In this document: positions 56,673-64,000 of the stretch, in pieces | How the letters are laid out: the number at the start of each line of letters is the position of its first letter | How positions within the stretch are numbered: position 1 is the stretch's first letter | Origin: SG8-30 sp963695085 | GTDB taxonomy: Bacteria > Pseudomonadota > Gammaproteobacteria > Steroidobacterales > Steroidobacteraceae | Length of the DNA stretch: 64,000 nt | Assembly: GCA_963695085.1 (NCBI GenBank) | Contig: CAVOFV010000006.1 | Coordinates: 124,001 to 188,000 of the forward strand | Direction of reading: 5' to 3' | The notes under the pieces: generated by a model | The model's database searches: none | Told to the model about the DNA's origin: nothing | Seen by the model: the letters and a program-made list of their open reading frames with translations, nothing else | Translations under genes and position numbers: made by a program

Positions 56673-58649
56673 ATGTTCGGCCGGGTGTTGATAGCCAACC
56701 GCGGCGAGATCGCCTGCCGGGTCATCGCGACCTGCCGCCGGCTCGGCATGCACACGATCGCGGTGTTCTCCGAGGCCGACCGCCACGCGCGCCACGTGCG
56801 CCTCGCGGACGAGGCCCATCTGGTCGGGCCGGCGCCCGCGGCCGACTCGTATCTGAACATCGAGCGCGTCATTGAGGTGGCGCGCGCCGCGCGCGCGGAC
56901 GCCGTGCATCCCGGCTACGGCTTCCTGTCGGAGAATGCGGAATTCGCAGCCGCCTGTGCGAGCGCCGGCATCGTGTTCATCGGGCCGTCGCCCGAATCGA
57001 TCCGCCGCATGGGGCTCAAGGACGAGGCCAAGAACATCGTGGCCGCCGCCGGCGTGCCCGTCGTGCCCGGTTACCACGGCAGCGATTGCTCGGCCGCGAC
57101 CGTGCGGCGCGAGGCGGCGCGGATCGGCTTTCCGCTGCTGGTCAAGGCGATCGCCGGCGGTGGCGGCAAGGGCATGCGCGTGGTGCGCTCCGCGGCTGAA
57201 CTCGCGGACGCGATCGCTGCCGCCGGCCGCGAGGCCACGGCCTCGTTCCGCGACGGCCGCATCATGCTCGAGCGCTTCGTCGAGCGGCCCCGCCACATCG
57301 AGGTGCAGGTATTCGGCGACACGCACGGCGCGCACGTGCACCTGTTCGAGCGCGAGTGCTCGATCCAGCGCCGCTACCAGAAGATCATCGAGGAGTCGCC
57401 CTCGCCGTTCCTGACAGCGGCGCTGCGCGAACGCATCACCGGCGCCGGCGTGCGCGCGGTGGCGGCGGTCGATTACGTCAACGCCGGCACGGTCGAGTTC
57501 CTGGTCGCGCCGGACGGTGAGTTCTATTTCCTGGAGATGAACACGCGGCTGCAGGTCGAGCACCCCGTCACCGAGGCGGTCACCGGTTTCGACCTCGTCG
57601 AATGGCAGCTCGGGATCGCGGCGGGCGGACGCCTGCCGGTGCCGCAGGAACGCATCACGCAGTGCGGCCACGCGATCGAGGCCCGCATCTACAGCGAGGA
57701 CCCGCGCCGCGGCTTCCTGCCGTCGACGGGCCGCGTCGACCGCTTTGCATTCCCGCGCGAGGACCGGACCTGGCGCGTCGACCGCGGCATCGACGATGGC
57801 GACGAGGTGCAGGTCCACTACGACGCGATGATCGCCAAGGCGATCGCCTCCGGCGCGAACCGCGCCGCCGCGATCGGCCAGCTCAGGCAGTCGCTGGCCC
57901 GCACGGCCGTGTTCGGCCCTGCCAGCAATCTCGCGCTGCTGCGGCGCATCGCCGCGCACCCGGCCTTCGTTGCCGGCGACATGGACACCGCGTTCGTCGA
58001 CCGGCACCTGGAAGAACTGGTGAGTCGCGGCGAACCGGTCACCGACGAGACATGGCTGGCCGCCGCGCACTATGCGCTCACGTCGATGTCCGGCGCGGGG
58101 CGCGGGACCGGTGACGACTCGCCGTGGTCGCTCGGCGACGCCTGGCAGAACGGCGGACTCGGCCACGTGACACTGGGCGTCGCCGCGCCGGGCTTCCGGC
58201 GGCTGGTGGCGCGCCGGCGCGGCCGGCGGGTCGAACTGGAGTGCGACGGGCTCGCCTTGCAGGCCGACGTCACCGACAGCGAGCACGACCTGGTCATCGT
58301 GGAGCACGATGGCGCCGCCACCGAGGTCACGCTGCTGGGCCACGGCCGCAAGCTGCTGGTCAGCCACGGCGCCTCGCACGAGCTGGAAATGGTCCATCCG
58401 TGGCCCTTCGCGGTGAGCGCCGACGAAACCGACACGCATCCCGCCTCGCCGCTGCCCGGCCGGGTCATTGCCCTGCATGTCACGGAAGGGCAGGTCGTCG
58501 AGGCCGGCCAGCCGCTGGCGGTCGTCGAAGGCATGAAGATGCAGCACACGGTCAAGGCCGGTCGCGCCGGCCGGGTCACGAGCGTGCTCGTCGAAGCGGG
58601 GCAGCTGGTGGACGCAGACGCCGTGCTGTGCGAAATCGAGGCGCGCTGA
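56673..58649 (+). CDS. liuD: 3-methylcrotonyl-CoA carboxylase, biotin-carboxylase/BCCP (alpha) subunit
   Basis: A 658-residue protein with biotin carboxylase domains from residue 1 (FGRVLIANRGEIACRVI), an ATP-grasp core (VKAIAGGGGKGMR, ECSIQRRYQKIIEE, FLEMNTRLQVEHPVTE), a linker domain and a C-terminal biotinyl domain. The biotinylation site reads E619-G-M-K622-M, with Gly in place of the usual Ala of EAMKM. GGGAG lies 7 nt before the ATG. It completes the MCC operon. Confidence 0.94.
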   Translation: MFGRVLIANRGEIACRVIATCRRLGMHTIAVFSEADRHARHVRLADEAHLVGPAPAADSYLNIERVIEVARAARADAVHPGYGFLSENAEFAAACASAGIVFIGPSPESIRRMGLKDEAKNIVAAAGVPVVPGYHGSDCSAATVRREAARIGFPLLVKAIAGGGGKGMRVVRSAAELADAIAAAGREATASFRDGRIMLERFVERPRHIEVQVFGDTHGAHVHLFERECSIQRRYQKIIEESPSPFLTAALRERITGAGVRAVAAVDYVNAGTVEFLVAPDGEFYFLEMNTRLQVEHPVTEAVTGFDLVEWQLGIAAGGRLPVPQERITQCGHAIEARIYSEDPRRGFLPSTGRVDRFAFPREDRTWRVDRGIDDGDEVQVHYDAMIAKAIASGANRAAAIGQLRQSLARTAVFGPASNLALLRRIAAHPAFVAGDMDTAFVDRHLEELVSRGEPVTDETWLAAAHYALTSMSGAGRGTGDDSPWSLGDAWQNGGLGHVTLGVAAPGFRRLVARRRGRRVELECDGLALQADVTDSEHDLVIVEHDGAATEVTLLGHGRKLLVSHGASHELEMVHPWPFAVSADETDTHPASPLPGRVIALHVTEGQVVEAGQPLAVVEGMKMQHTVKAGRAGRVTSVLVEAGQLVDADAVLCEIEAR

Positions 58650-58729
58650 GCCGGGCGCGCCACCGGGTCCCCGCGCGGCGGACCTTGCCGCCCGCGCTGC
58701 CGGGCGCTCCAGGCGTCGGTTCCCGGCAA

Positions 58730-58758
58730 TTGTCTTGCAGCGCAAAACACGCTAGGTT
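58730..58758 (+). promoter_or_regulatory. Candidate sigma-70 promoter for the SDR gene
   Basis: TTGTCT (58730-58735) and TAGGTT (58753-58758) are 17 bp apart in an AT-enriched patch of the 157-bp gap after liuD. The start codon follows 48 bp later. Confidence 0.45.
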
Positions 58759-58806
58759 TCCCACCGTCGGCAGCAGTCCCGCCAACCATCGAAAAGGCTC
58801 CCCATC

Positions 58807-59569
58807 ATGCAGATCAAGGACAAGGTCATCGTCATCACCGGTGGCGGCCGCGGCCTCGGCCGTGCCATGGCGCTCGGCTTCGCGCAGCGCGGCGGCCAGA
58901 TCGCCCTCATCGACCTGAACCAGGCGGATCTCGACGAGACGCGCAAGCAGGTCGAGGCCCAGCGGCGTACGCGCGACGACCTACATCGCCGACGTGTCGA
59001 AGGAAGACGAGGTGGTTGCGGCGCTCGACGGGGTCGTGCGCGACCTGGGCGGTCTCGACGTGATGGTCAACAACGCCGGCATCACGCGCGACGGACTGCT
59101 GGTCAAGGTCAAGGATGGCGAAGTCGTCGCGAAGATGCCGCTGGCCAAGTGGCACGAGGTGATCGGCGTCAACCTGACCGGCGTGTTCCTCGGCGGTCGC
59201 GAGGCCGCCGCGCGCATGATCGGCCTCGGCAAGGGCGGCGTCATCGTCAACATCTCGTCGGTCTCGCGCTGCGGCAACTTCGGGCAGACCAACTATTCGG
59301 CCGCCAAGGCCGGCGTAACCGCCATGACGGTGGTATGGGCCAAGGAGCTGGCGCGTTACGGCATACGCAGCGCGGCCATCGCGCCGGGTTTCTGCGCCAC
59401 CGACATCCTGTCGGCGATGTCGCCGGAAGTGCTCGCGAAGGTGACGGCCCCGGTGCCGCTAGGACGGCTGGGAGATCCGGCCGAAGTCGCGCATTCCGCG
59501 GTCTACATCGTGGAAAACGACTTCTACAACGGCCGCGTCATCGAGCTGGACGGCGGCTTGCGGCTCTGA
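58807..59569 (+). pseudogene. Short-chain dehydrogenase/reductase, FabG-like, with a one-base frameshift
   Basis: Two overlapping frames encode one SDR. The first frame gives VIVITGGGRGLGRAMALGFAQ (NAD(P)-binding TGxxxGxG) up to about residue 52. The second carries VNNAGITRD, the catalytic Ser in NISSVSRCG and Tyr/Lys in NYSAAKAGV, ending ELDGGLRL. Removing one C at 58963 joins them exactly into ...VEAQGVRATTYIADVSKED..., a 253-residue protein of ordinary SDR length. As sequenced, the first frame instead runs on to 59613 and loses the catalytic residues. Either a sequencing/assembly error or a recent inactivating insertion explains this. The intact enzyme would be a 3-oxoacyl-ACP or hydroxyacyl-CoA reductase/dehydrogenase. 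Confidence 0.88.
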
Positions 59570-59608
59570 GCCGGCCGCGGTCGCGGTTCGCCGGCAGGCA
59601 CGGCTCCG

Positions 59609-59614
59609 TATAAT
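59609..59614 (+). promoter_or_regulatory. Consensus -10 box for the M16 peptidase pair
   Basis: TATAAT, 31 bp upstream of the first M16 gene. A weak TTCGCC lies 16 bp further upstream (59587-59592). GGAG is found 8 nt before the ATG. Confidence 0.5.
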
Positions 59615-59644
59615 CGGGGCTCCCCGCTGTCCGGAGACTGGACC

Positions 59645-61045
59645 ATGTTAGATCGAACCCGCGCGCTGGTGTCCGCGCTCGCCGTCGCTGCCCTGCTGAC
59701 GGCCTGCGCAACGCTGCCCGCCGCACCGCCGCCGTCGGTCGACGCGATGCGCGTTCCCGTCGAGTACTACAAGCTCGACAACGGCCTGCGGGTCGTGCTG
59801 TCGCCCGGCGCGACCGCGCCGACCGTGACGGTCGGCGTCTACTACCACATCGGCTTCCGCATCGAGCCCCGGGGCCGCACCGGCTTTGCGCACCTTTTCG
59901 AGCACCTCATGTTCGAAGGCTCGGCCAACCTGCCCAAGGGCCAGTTCGACAAGCTGGTGCAGGGCAGCGGCGGCGTGCTGAACGGCTCGACGCGATTCGA
60001 CTACACCAACTACTTCCAGGTCGTACCGGCGCACACGCTCGAGGCTATCCTGTGGGCCGAGGCCGACCGCATGAAGGGACTGGCGATCGACGGCACCAAC
60101 CTCGAACAGCAGCGCGGGGTCGTCAAGAACGAGGTCAGGGTCAACGTGCTGAACCAGCCGTACGGCGGCTTCCCGTGGCTATCGATGCCGCAGTACGCCA
60201 ACGAGAACTGGCACAACGCCCATAATTTCTACGGCGACCTGGCCGAACTGGACGCCGCAACGATGGCGGACGCGGAGGCGTTCTTCGACACTTACTACGC
60301 GCCGAACAACGCCGTGCTGGTGATCGCCGGCGACTTCGATCCCGGCCAGGCGCGCGTCTGGGTGCAGAAGCACTTCGGCGCCATCCCGTCGCACCCGCTG
60401 CCGTCCCGGCCCGACATTGCCGAGCCGCCGCAGCGCGCCGAGAAGCGCCACGCCTACACGGACGCGCTGGCGCCGCGGCCGGCGCTGGCGCTCGGCTGGC
60501 ACGTGCCCGCGCGCGGCACACCCGAGTACTACGCCTTCGGCCTGCTCGACCAGGTCCTGCTGCAGGGCGAGGACAGCGTGCTGTGGCAGCGCCTCGTGCA
60601 GCAACGCGGCTACGCGAGCGGCGTGGGCGGCGGCATCAACCTGCTGGGCGACATGTTCACCTACGACGGGCCGATGCTGTGGATCGCCTACCTGGTGCAC
60701 GATGCCGGGGTCGCGGCCGACACCATCGTTGCCGACGTCGACGCCGAGGTGGCGCGATTGCAAGCGGCGCCGCCGACCGCCGAGGAACTGGCGCGCGCGC
60801 TGACCAAGATACGCGCCGGCCTGTACGACACGGTCGGCTCGAGCACACGCTTCGGCCTGGTCGAGCTGCTGGCCAGCTTCGCGCTGTTCGACGACGACCC
60901 GGCGCGCATCAACCGGATCGAGTCGCAGTTTCGCGCCGTGACGCCCGCGCTGGTATCGCAGGTCGCGAGGGACTACCTGCGTCGCGAGAACCGCACGGTG
61001 CTGATCGTCGAGCCCGGCCAGGCGGCCGCGGGAGGTGGTCAATGA
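59645..61045 (+). CDS. M16-family zinc peptidase, catalytic member (predicted lipoprotein)
   Basis: A 466-residue protein with lipoprotein signal ending AALLTAC (Cys21), so probably anchored in the envelope. The inverted zinc motif HxxEH is in FAHLFEHLMFEG near residue 85, with the downstream Glu in VVKNEVRVN. Two M16 halves are visible. It resembles the PqqL/insulinase-type processing peptidase subunit that acts with an inactive partner. The next gene overlaps by 4 nt (ATGA). Confidence 0.88.
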   Translation: MLDRTRALVSALAVAALLTACATLPAAPPPSVDAMRVPVEYYKLDNGLRVVLSPGATAPTVTVGVYYHIGFRIEPRGRTGFAHLFEHLMFEGSANLPKGQFDKLVQGSGGVLNGSTRFDYTNYFQVVPAHTLEAILWAEADRMKGLAIDGTNLEQQRGVVKNEVRVNVLNQPYGGFPWLSMPQYANENWHNAHNFYGDLAELDAATMADAEAFFDTYYAPNNAVLVIAGDFDPGQARVWVQKHFGAIPSHPLPSRPDIAEPPQRAEKRHAYTDALAPRPALALGWHVPARGTPEYYAFGLLDQVLLQGEDSVLWQRLVQQRGYASGVGGGINLLGDMFTYDGPMLWIAYLVHDAGVAADTIVADVDAEVARLQAAPPTAEELARALTKIRAGLYDTVGSSTRFGLVELLASFALFDDDPARINRIESQFRAVTPALVSQVARDYLRRENRTVLIVEPGQAAAGGGQ

Positions 61046-62427
61046 CCCGCCTGATCCTCGTCGCGCTGGCCCTGGCGCTGAGCAGCGTGCCGGCCGGCGC
61101 CCAGCAGCCGCCGCCGCCGCACGGCACGCCGCGCGACTTCGTGCTGCCGCAGAAGGAGACGCTGCAACTCGACAACGGCCTCGCCATCACCTTCATCGAC
61201 TACGGCGCGGTGCCGAAAGTCACGATCCTGGCCGCGCTCCGCACCGGCAACATCGACGAGGGCCGCTCGACCTGGCTGGCCGACGTGGCGGCAGAGATGC
61301 TGAAGGAGGGCACGACCTCGCGCGGTGCGTCCGAGATTGCGCGCGCGGCCGCCAGCATGGGCGGCGGCCTGGCGGTCAGCGCCGGCGCGGAGCAGACGAC
61401 GGTGGCGATCTCCGTGCTATCGGAGCATGCCCCCGAGGCCGCGCGGTTGCTGGCCGAGGTATTGCGGCACCCGCGCCTGCCGGCATCGGAACTGCCGCGC
61501 ATCATCGCCAACTTCGAGCGCAGCCTCAGCGTCGCGCAGGCCGAACCCGACGCGATCGCCGGCGCGGCGCTTGCCGGACTCGTGTATGGCGACCACCCGT
61601 TCGGGCGCGCCTGGCCGCAACCCGGACAGCTGGCGGGTTACTCGATCGAGGACGTACGCGGCTTCTATGCAGGAAATTTCGGCGCGCGCCGCACGCACGT
61701 GTATGTCGCCGGCCGCTTCGACCGCGGCGCGCTCGAGCAGGCACTGCGTACCGCGTTCGGCGACTGGCCCGCCGGCCCGCAGCCGAGCGAGTTGCCGCCG
61801 ACCGCCGCCAACGAACTGCAGCTGCGCTTCATCGCACGGCCCGGCGCGCCGCAGTCCTCGCTGCGCCTGGCATTGCCGGCCCCCGGTCCCGCCGACGCCG
61901 AGTGGTTCCCGTTCAGCGTGATGAACAGCCTGCTGGGCGGCACGTTCATGTCGCGCATCACCTCAAACATCCGCGAGGACAAGGGCTACACGTACTCGCC
62001 GCGCTCGGTGATCGGCGTGCGCCGCGGCTCGGCGCTGTGGACCCAGCAGGCTGACGTGACGACCGAGCACACTGCCGCCGCGCTGGTCGAGATCTACCAC
62101 GAGATCGAACGGCTGCGGCGCGAGCCGCCGCCGGACGACGAGCTGGACCGCATCAAGAACTACAGCGCCGGACTGTTCGTCATCCGCAACTCGTCGCCGG
62201 ACGGCGTGCTGGGGCAGCTCGCGTTCATGGACCTGCACGGCCTGCCGGCCGACTACCTGTCGCAGTGGGTCGCGAACGTATACCGCGTGACGGCCGGGCA
62301 GGTCAGCGCCGCCGCGCGCCGCTGGATCGAGCCGCGCCGCATGACGGTCGTCGTGGTCGGCGACCTGCCCAAGGTCGAGGCCAGTGTGGGCGCCCTGCCC
62401 GAGCTGGCCAGCGCGCCGTCGCGGTGA
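61042..62427 (+). CDS. M16-family peptidase-like protein, predicted non-catalytic partner
   Basis: A 461-residue exported protein; the signal peptide ends near PAGAQ. It has the M16 fold (LQLDNGLAITFIDY, LLGGTFMSRITSNIREDKGYTYS), but the HxxEH zinc motif is missing: the corresponding helix reads TWLADVAAEMLKEGT. Family knowledge (for example mitochondrial processing peptidase) shows pairs of one active and one inactive subunit. The 4-nt overlap with the active gene supports a heterodimer. GGGAGG lies 6 nt before the ATG at 61042. Confidence 0.87.
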   Translation: MTRLILVALALALSSVPAGAQQPPPPHGTPRDFVLPQKETLQLDNGLAITFIDYGAVPKVTILAALRTGNIDEGRSTWLADVAAEMLKEGTTSRGASEIARAAASMGGGLAVSAGAEQTTVAISVLSEHAPEAARLLAEVLRHPRLPASELPRIIANFERSLSVAQAEPDAIAGAALAGLVYGDHPFGRAWPQPGQLAGYSIEDVRGFYAGNFGARRTHVYVAGRFDRGALEQALRTAFGDWPAGPQPSELPPTAANELQLRFIARPGAPQSSLRLALPAPGPADAEWFPFSVMNSLLGGTFMSRITSNIREDKGYTYSPRSVIGVRRGSALWTQQADVTTEHTAAALVEIYHEIERLRREPPPDDELDRIKNYSAGLFVIRNSSPDGVLGQLAFMDLHGLPADYLSQWVANVYRVTAGQVSAAARRWIEPRRMTVVVVGDLPKVEASVGALPELASAPSR

Positions 62428-62527
62428 TCCGCGACCCGGCACGGCGCCGCGCTTGCTACGATCCGGGACCGGCGGACCCGGCACGCCGGGACGTGGCTCG
62501 GCCGATGACCGGCAAGGGGAAGGCAGC

Positions 62528-64000
62528 ATGACTGACAGGGACATCATGGAATACGACGTGGTCGTCGTCGGCGCCGGGCCGGCCGGCCTCGCCTTCGCGA
62601 TCCGGCTGCGGCAACTGATGCCGGAGACGACCGTCTGCGTGCTCGAGAAGGCCGCGGCGGTCGGCGCGCACGCATTGTCGGGCGCCGTGATCGAGCCCGC
62701 GCCGCTGGACGAACTGCTGCCGCAGTGGCGGCAGGCGGATACCGGCATCTGCGTGCCGGCGGGCCGCGACGAGTTCCGTTTCCTGACGCGCCAGGGTTCG
62801 TTCCGGCTGCCGACGCCACCGCAGCAGCACAACGCCGGCAACTTCATCGTTTCGGTCGGCCAGCTGGTGGCCTGGCTCGCCGCGCAGGCCGAGTCGCTGG
62901 GCATCGACATATTCCCCGGCTTCGCCGCGAGCGAGGCGCTGGTCGATGACGCCGGCCTGGTGCGCGGCATCCGCATCGGCGACATGGGCGTGCACCGCGA
63001 CGGAACGCCGGGCCCGAATCACACGGCCGGCGCCGACCTCCACGCGAAACTGACGGTGCTCGCCGAGGGTTGTCGCGGCAGCATTTCGCGCCAGTTGATC
63101 GAGCGCTTCGGCCTGGGCGACGGCCGCGCGGTGCAGACCTACAGCCTCGGTTTCAAGGAACTGTGGCAATTGCCGCCGGGACGGGTCGAACCGGGCTTCA
63201 TCCAGCACACGGTCGGCTGGCCGATGGACTCGAAGACCTACGCGGGCAGCTTCCTGTACCACATCGACCAGGATCGCGTTTACATCGGCTATGTCATCGG
63301 CCTCGACTACGCGGATCCTTCGCTCGAGCCGTTCGAGGCGTTTCAGCAATTCAAGGAACACCCGGTCAACCGCGCGTTGCTCGACGGCGGCGAGTTGCTC
63401 GCCTACGGCGCGCGCACGATCGCGTCCGGCGGCTGGCAATCGATGCCGAAGCCGGAACTGCCGGGCGCGCTGCTCATCGGCGACTGCGCAGGCACGCTCA
63501 ACGTGCCCAAGATCAAGGGCGTCCACCTGGCGCTGCGCTCCGGCATGCTGGCCGCGCAACACTATGCGCAGACGGGCGCGAGCGACGGCTATGAGCAGCG
63601 CTGGCGCGATTCCGCGAGCGGCCGCGAGTTGCGCAAGGTGCGCAACATCAAGCCCGGTTTCCACCGTGGCCTGTGGCTGGGCATGGCGAACGGGGCGCTC
63701 GAGACCGTGCTGGGCGGCCGCACGCCCTGGACGCTCGGGCACCATGACAATGCGGCCTCGCTCGCCCGGCTCGGCGAGTTCACCGCACCGCAGCGTGACT
63801 GGGCCGAGACGCGAGTCCTTGCGCCGCGCGACCGCATGGCGGCCGTGTACCTCGCCGGCAACGTGCACGAGGAAGACCAGCCTGTACACCTCAAGGTGGC
63901 CGACACCTCGATTTGCGCAGGCCGTTGCATCGAGGAGTACGGCAACCCCTGCGAGCGTTTCTGTCCGGCCGGCGTCTACGAAATGGTGGACGACGGCGCC
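62528..64000 (+). CDS. Electron transfer flavoprotein-ubiquinone oxidoreductase (partial, runs off right edge)
   Basis: Passes electrons from ETF to the quinone pool. 491 residues are visible and no stop is reached. The N-terminus MTDRDIMEYDVVVVGAGPAGLAFAIRLR is an FAD-binding fold. GAHALSGAVIEP, GFKELWQLPPGRVEPG, GWPMDSKTYAGSFLYH and LLIGDCAGTLNVPKIKGVH are typical of ETF-QO. At the edge the 4Fe-4S region begins: CAGRCIEEYGNPCERFCPAGVYEM. GGAAGG lies just before the ATG. It fits the neighbouring isovaleryl-CoA dehydrogenase, whose electrons need this route. Confidence 0.93.
   Translation, partial: MTDRDIMEYDVVVVGAGPAGLAFAIRLRQLMPETTVCVLEKAAAVGAHALSGAVIEPAPLDELLPQWRQADTGICVPAGRDEFRFLTRQGSFRLPTPPQQHNAGNFIVSVGQLVAWLAAQAESLGIDIFPGFAASEALVDDAGLVRGIRIGDMGVHRDGTPGPNHTAGADLHAKLTVLAEGCRGSISRQLIERFGLGDGRAVQTYSLGFKELWQLPPGRVEPGFIQHTVGWPMDSKTYAGSFLYHIDQDRVYIGYVIGLDYADPSLEPFEAFQQFKEHPVNRALLDGGELLAYGARTIASGGWQSMPKPELPGALLIGDCAGTLNVPKIKGVHLALRSGMLAAQHYAQTGASDGYEQRWRDSASGRELRKVRNIKPGFHRGLWLGMANGALETVLGGRTPWTLGHHDNAASLARLGEFTAPQRDWAETRVLAPRDRMAAVYLAGNVHEEDQPVHLKVADTSICAGRCIEEYGNPCERFCPAGVYEMVDDGA

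Noticed and set aside
54098..56872. 924-codon minus-strand open frame over liuB/liuC
   Set aside because: Antisense to two genes with clear catalytic motifs; composition is the usual GC-shadow type.
56277..58745. 822-codon minus-strand open frame over liuD
   Set aside because: Antisense to the biotin carboxylase gene; no motif, no ribosome-binding site.

Overview
This 64-kb window is a high-GC, gene-dense bacterial chromosome segment, almost certainly from a gammaproteobacterium outside the Enterobacterales. The central part (about 10.9-34.9 kb) keeps much of the gene order known from E. coli: purL, mltF, tadA, guaA, guaB, xseA, der, bamB, yfgM, hisS, rodZ, pilW, rlmN, ndk, isc genes, trmJ, suhB. 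It also has queA-tgt-yajC-secD-secF, xerD-dsbC and a DUF1820 gene. I cannot place it to genus. No transposase, prophage, CRISPR array or integrase other than core XerD is visible.

Layout. 1-4.3 kb: nrdR (cut by the window edge), glyA, an HDAC/AcuC-like deacetylase and ettA. 4.4-10.0 kb: a tight four-gene operon for a 2-oxoacid:ferredoxin oxidoreductase with an unusual subunit arrangement (gamma+delta fused, alpha+beta fused), followed by a ferredoxin:NAD(P) oxidoreductase pair like NfnA/NfnB. 10.1-16.5 kb: a DUF4145-like gene, purL, a DUF1820 gene and an orphan TagH-like FHA protein. 16.5-17.0 kb: a tRNA-Ser gene followed by two perfect 185-bp tandem repeats. Each repeat starts with the last 19 bp of the tRNA gene and is packed with perfect hairpins, an architecture like the E. 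coli tyrT/rtT locus. 17.0-34.9 kb: the conserved housekeeping block, with a reduced isc locus (iscS, a divergent IscU-like gene, iscA; no iscR, hscBA or fdx) and no ispG. 35-46.5 kb: a TerC-family gene, secF-secD-yajC-tgt-queA, a PDZ/anti-sigma/sigma operon, tRNA-Leu, a Nudix hydrolase, fdxA, dsbC and xerD. 46.6-64 kb: an acyltransferase, then acyl-CoA metabolism: the fused mutase IcmF, a thiolase, a GntR/FadR-type regulator divergent from a leucine/isovalerate (liu) operon, a frameshifted SDR gene, an M16 peptidase pair and the start of ETF-quinone oxidoreductase.

How the genes fit together. The right end describes branched-chain acyl-CoA breakdown. Isovaleryl-CoA dehydrogenase, methylcrotonyl-CoA carboxylase and methylglutaconyl-CoA hydratase take isovaleryl-CoA to HMG-CoA. 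Electrons would leave through ETF and ETF-QO to the quinone pool. IcmF interconverts isobutyryl- and butyryl-CoA, and the thiolase works on short acetoacyl-CoA. At the left end the 2-oxoacid oxidoreductase would make reduced ferredoxin, and the Nfn-like pair would exchange it with NAD(P)H.

The observations most worth following are the tRNA-Ser repeat locus, the alpha-beta/gamma-delta oxidoreductase operon, the IscU-like protein with only one of three scaffold cysteines, and the single-base frameshift in the SDR gene. All functions are read from sequence motifs and family knowledge; no database search was run.
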